Shown in pieces: positions 24,447 through 25,592 of a DNA stretch of 25,592 nt; within the stretch, counting starts at the first letter, position 1, and each line of letters starts with the position of its first letter. The DNA is from Bacteroidales bacterium (GTDB lineage: Bacteria > Bacteroidota > Bacteroidia > Bacteroidales > FEN-979). The position numbers and the translations under genes are program-made. Under the pieces are notes generated by a model, which was not told where the DNA came from, did not search any database, and saw only the letters and a program-made list of their open reading frames with translations. The DNA lies in assembly GCA_016926765.1 (NCBI GenBank), contig JAFGNY010000114.1, positions 1 through 25,592 of the forward strand, in the 5' to 3' direction.

Positions 24447-24471
24447 GTCATTGCGAACGAAGTGAGGCAAC
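24447..24471 (+). repeat. REP-like element (TTGCGAACGAAGTGAGGCAA)
   Basis: The stretch GTCATTGCGAACGAAGTGAG followed by GCAAC, just after aspS, matches a short element scattered between genes in many bacteria (consensus near ATTGCGAGCGAAGCGAAGCAAT). It ends in the inverted tetramers TTGC and GCAA. The remaining 130 bp to the next gene hold only a weak AT hairpin (24557-24571). Confidence 0.55.
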
Positions 24472-24604
24472 AGAGGTCAGAAATTAAAACTGGAAGGTTG
24501 ATCTTCAAAGTGTGATGTAACATTTGCCCAGACACTTCAAACCATAAATCAGTTATTAAACAAAATGTTTAGTACAAGCGGATGGTTCGTGTTGCTGTAA
24601 AATG

Positions 24605-25592
24605 TCAATCAAGCGGCGGAAAAATCTCCTTCCAGTCCTCCTTCATGTCCACCACCACCCAATTATATTTCGCAGCATCGTTCAGCCCTTTCTGAAGATG
24701 ACCTATGGAGGATAAGCTGTCATAGGCCACTTCCCTGATGGAGTCGGTATGGTGAACGATCAATCCGAACCGGGGTCCCGGTCCGGTGGATGTCCACTGC
24801 AACATGGCATAGTCGCCATCTGAATTTCCCGCCGTGAATACAGGTCGCTTTCCGATATACTGGTAGATCCCGACCGGTTTTCCCTCCTTGTCGTCCACAA
24901 AGTTGATCTCGGTCAGCTTAATTAAACCTGGTGATCCGTCAACGACTTCGTATTTTACTTTGTATGAGCTGCCTACAACCTGGTCGGGAGAAATGCCATA
25001 GGTCTCTTCAGTCCAGGGACGCATAAAGTCAATCCCACCGCCGGAAACGATGAATGTCTTATAGCCGTTTGCCCGAAGATATTGCAGGAGTTCCAGCATT
25101 GGCTGAAAGGTCATTTCGGTATATCGCCGGCCGGTTACAGGGTGCCTGGCAGTGTCTATCCACTCAGTCACAGATTGAGCAAAGGCATCAGTGGTTAACC
25201 CGCCCTGGATGGCAGCTACCATCTCCAGCAGGGCTTTCTCCCCACTCCTCAGAGCCGTTTTCACATCCCCGTCAAGCACCGCTTTAAATGGCTGTTTTGT
25301 CTTCCATTCGGGATGCTGCGGGGCCAGTATTTTCACCCGATCGATGGCATACATAAATTGCGCATAGATCGGTTGCTCACTCCAAAGAGTTCCGTCATTG
25401 TCAAAGCAGGCGATCCGATCGGAAACCGGAACGAAATCTCCGGTACCCTCCGTTGTGGTACTGGCAACAAAATCAAGGATGGCTTGTTTTGTCTCGCCGT
25501 CATTCCAGGAAGGAAGCGGGTCTGCTGTTAGGCCATATTTGGTTCCATCCGTTTCACCTTGTTGAGCCGGATCACAGGATGAAATGAAAACA
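24605..25592 (-). CDS. HAD-superfamily phosphatase, probable lipoprotein (5' end outside window)
   Basis: The frame is open to the window edge and 328 residues are visible, including the C-terminus. Near the visible start VFISSC looks like a lipobox, so the protein is probably a periplasmic or outer-membrane lipoprotein. Three HAD motifs are intact: motif I CFDNDGTLW with the nucleophile and acid Asp64/Asp66 (visible numbering), motif II FIVSGGG, and motif IV GNSDGDYAML. The helical segment between motifs I and II is the cap domain. The pattern resembles phosphoserine phosphatase-like (SerB-type) HAD enzymes, but an exported lipoprotein is more likely a broad acid phosphatase; the substrate is not known. 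It converges with aspS. Confidence 0.85.
   Translation of the reverse strand, partial: VFISSCDPAQQGETDGTKYGLTADPLPSWNDGETKQAILDFVASTTTEGTGDFVPVSDRIACFDNDGTLWSEQPIYAQFMYAIDRVKILAPQHPEWKTKQPFKAVLDGDVKTALRSGEKALLEMVAAIQGGLTTDAFAQSVTEWIDTARHPVTGRRYTEMTFQPMLELLQYLRANGYKTFIVSGGGIDFMRPWTEETYGISPDQVVGSSYKVKYEVVDGSPGLIKLTEINFVDDKEGKPVGIYQYIGKRPVFTAGNSDGDYAMLQWTSTGPGPRFGLIVHHTDSIREVAYDSLSSIGHLQKGLNDAAKYNWVVVDMKEDWKEIFPPLD

Noticed and set aside
24557..24571. AT-rich inverted repeat TAAACA/TGTTTA between aspS and the HAD gene
   Set aside because: Its 6-bp A-T stem is too weak to call a terminator.
1..25592. CRISPR arrays, tRNA genes, insertion sequences, toxin-antitoxin or defence genes
   Set aside because: None was found on either strand. 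The short repeats have 7-8 nt units with no spacers, so they are not CRISPR.

Overview
The window looks like chromosomal DNA from a member of the Bacteroidota, probably an uncultured Bacteroidales-like lineage. The evidence is two proteins ending in type IX secretion (T9SS) C-terminal sorting domains, a PID-CTERM-like small protein, the ftsX-DUF3098-uppP-truB gene order, -7 boxes of the form TAnnTTTG, almost no Shine-Dalgarno sequences, and a short TruB. No rRNA, tRNA, CRISPR array, integrase or transposase was seen, and no gap between genes exceeds about 175 bp.

Layout. At 1-1233 (+) lie the C-terminal part of a T9SS cargo protein and a small PID-CTERM-like anchored protein. At 1246-4477 (-) are tadA and a large Asp-box (BNR) beta-propeller T9SS cargo protein. 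At 4606-4803 (+) is a small YgaP/DUF2892 membrane protein. At 4804-13173 (-) is a six-gene envelope operon, read from right to left: a 1311-residue AsmA/TamB-like protein, a 573-residue paralogue, ftsX, DUF3098, uppP and truB. Divergent from it at 13259-15991 (+) is leuS. At 16160-22546 (+) is a 2128-residue alpha-2-macroglobulin-like protein, followed by aspS (22693-24432, +). At 24605-25592 (-) is the truncated gene of a HAD-family phosphatase lipoprotein.

How the genes fit together. The minus-strand operon joins cell division (FtsX), recycling of the undecaprenyl lipid carrier (UppP) and two proteins resembling bridge-like lipid-transfer proteins, so a shared envelope-building role is a reasonable inference. 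The tRNA genes (tadA, truB, leuS, aspS) are housekeeping genes scattered among envelope genes.

Most interesting points. (1) The two AsmA-like paralogues are built from a module of about 180 residues: six copies in the long protein and two in the short one, and their length difference is close to four modules. (2) The alpha-2-macroglobulin gene and its flanks carry at least eight short arrays or palindromes from several repeat families, mostly in 7-nt phase. Inside the gene they are translated in frame; I saw none in the first 15.9 kb. (3) The same protein has Asn where the family's thioester Cys is expected. (4) The truB terminator appears to lie inside the 3' end of the convergent DUF2892 gene. 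I do not see a complete novel defence or mobile system here.
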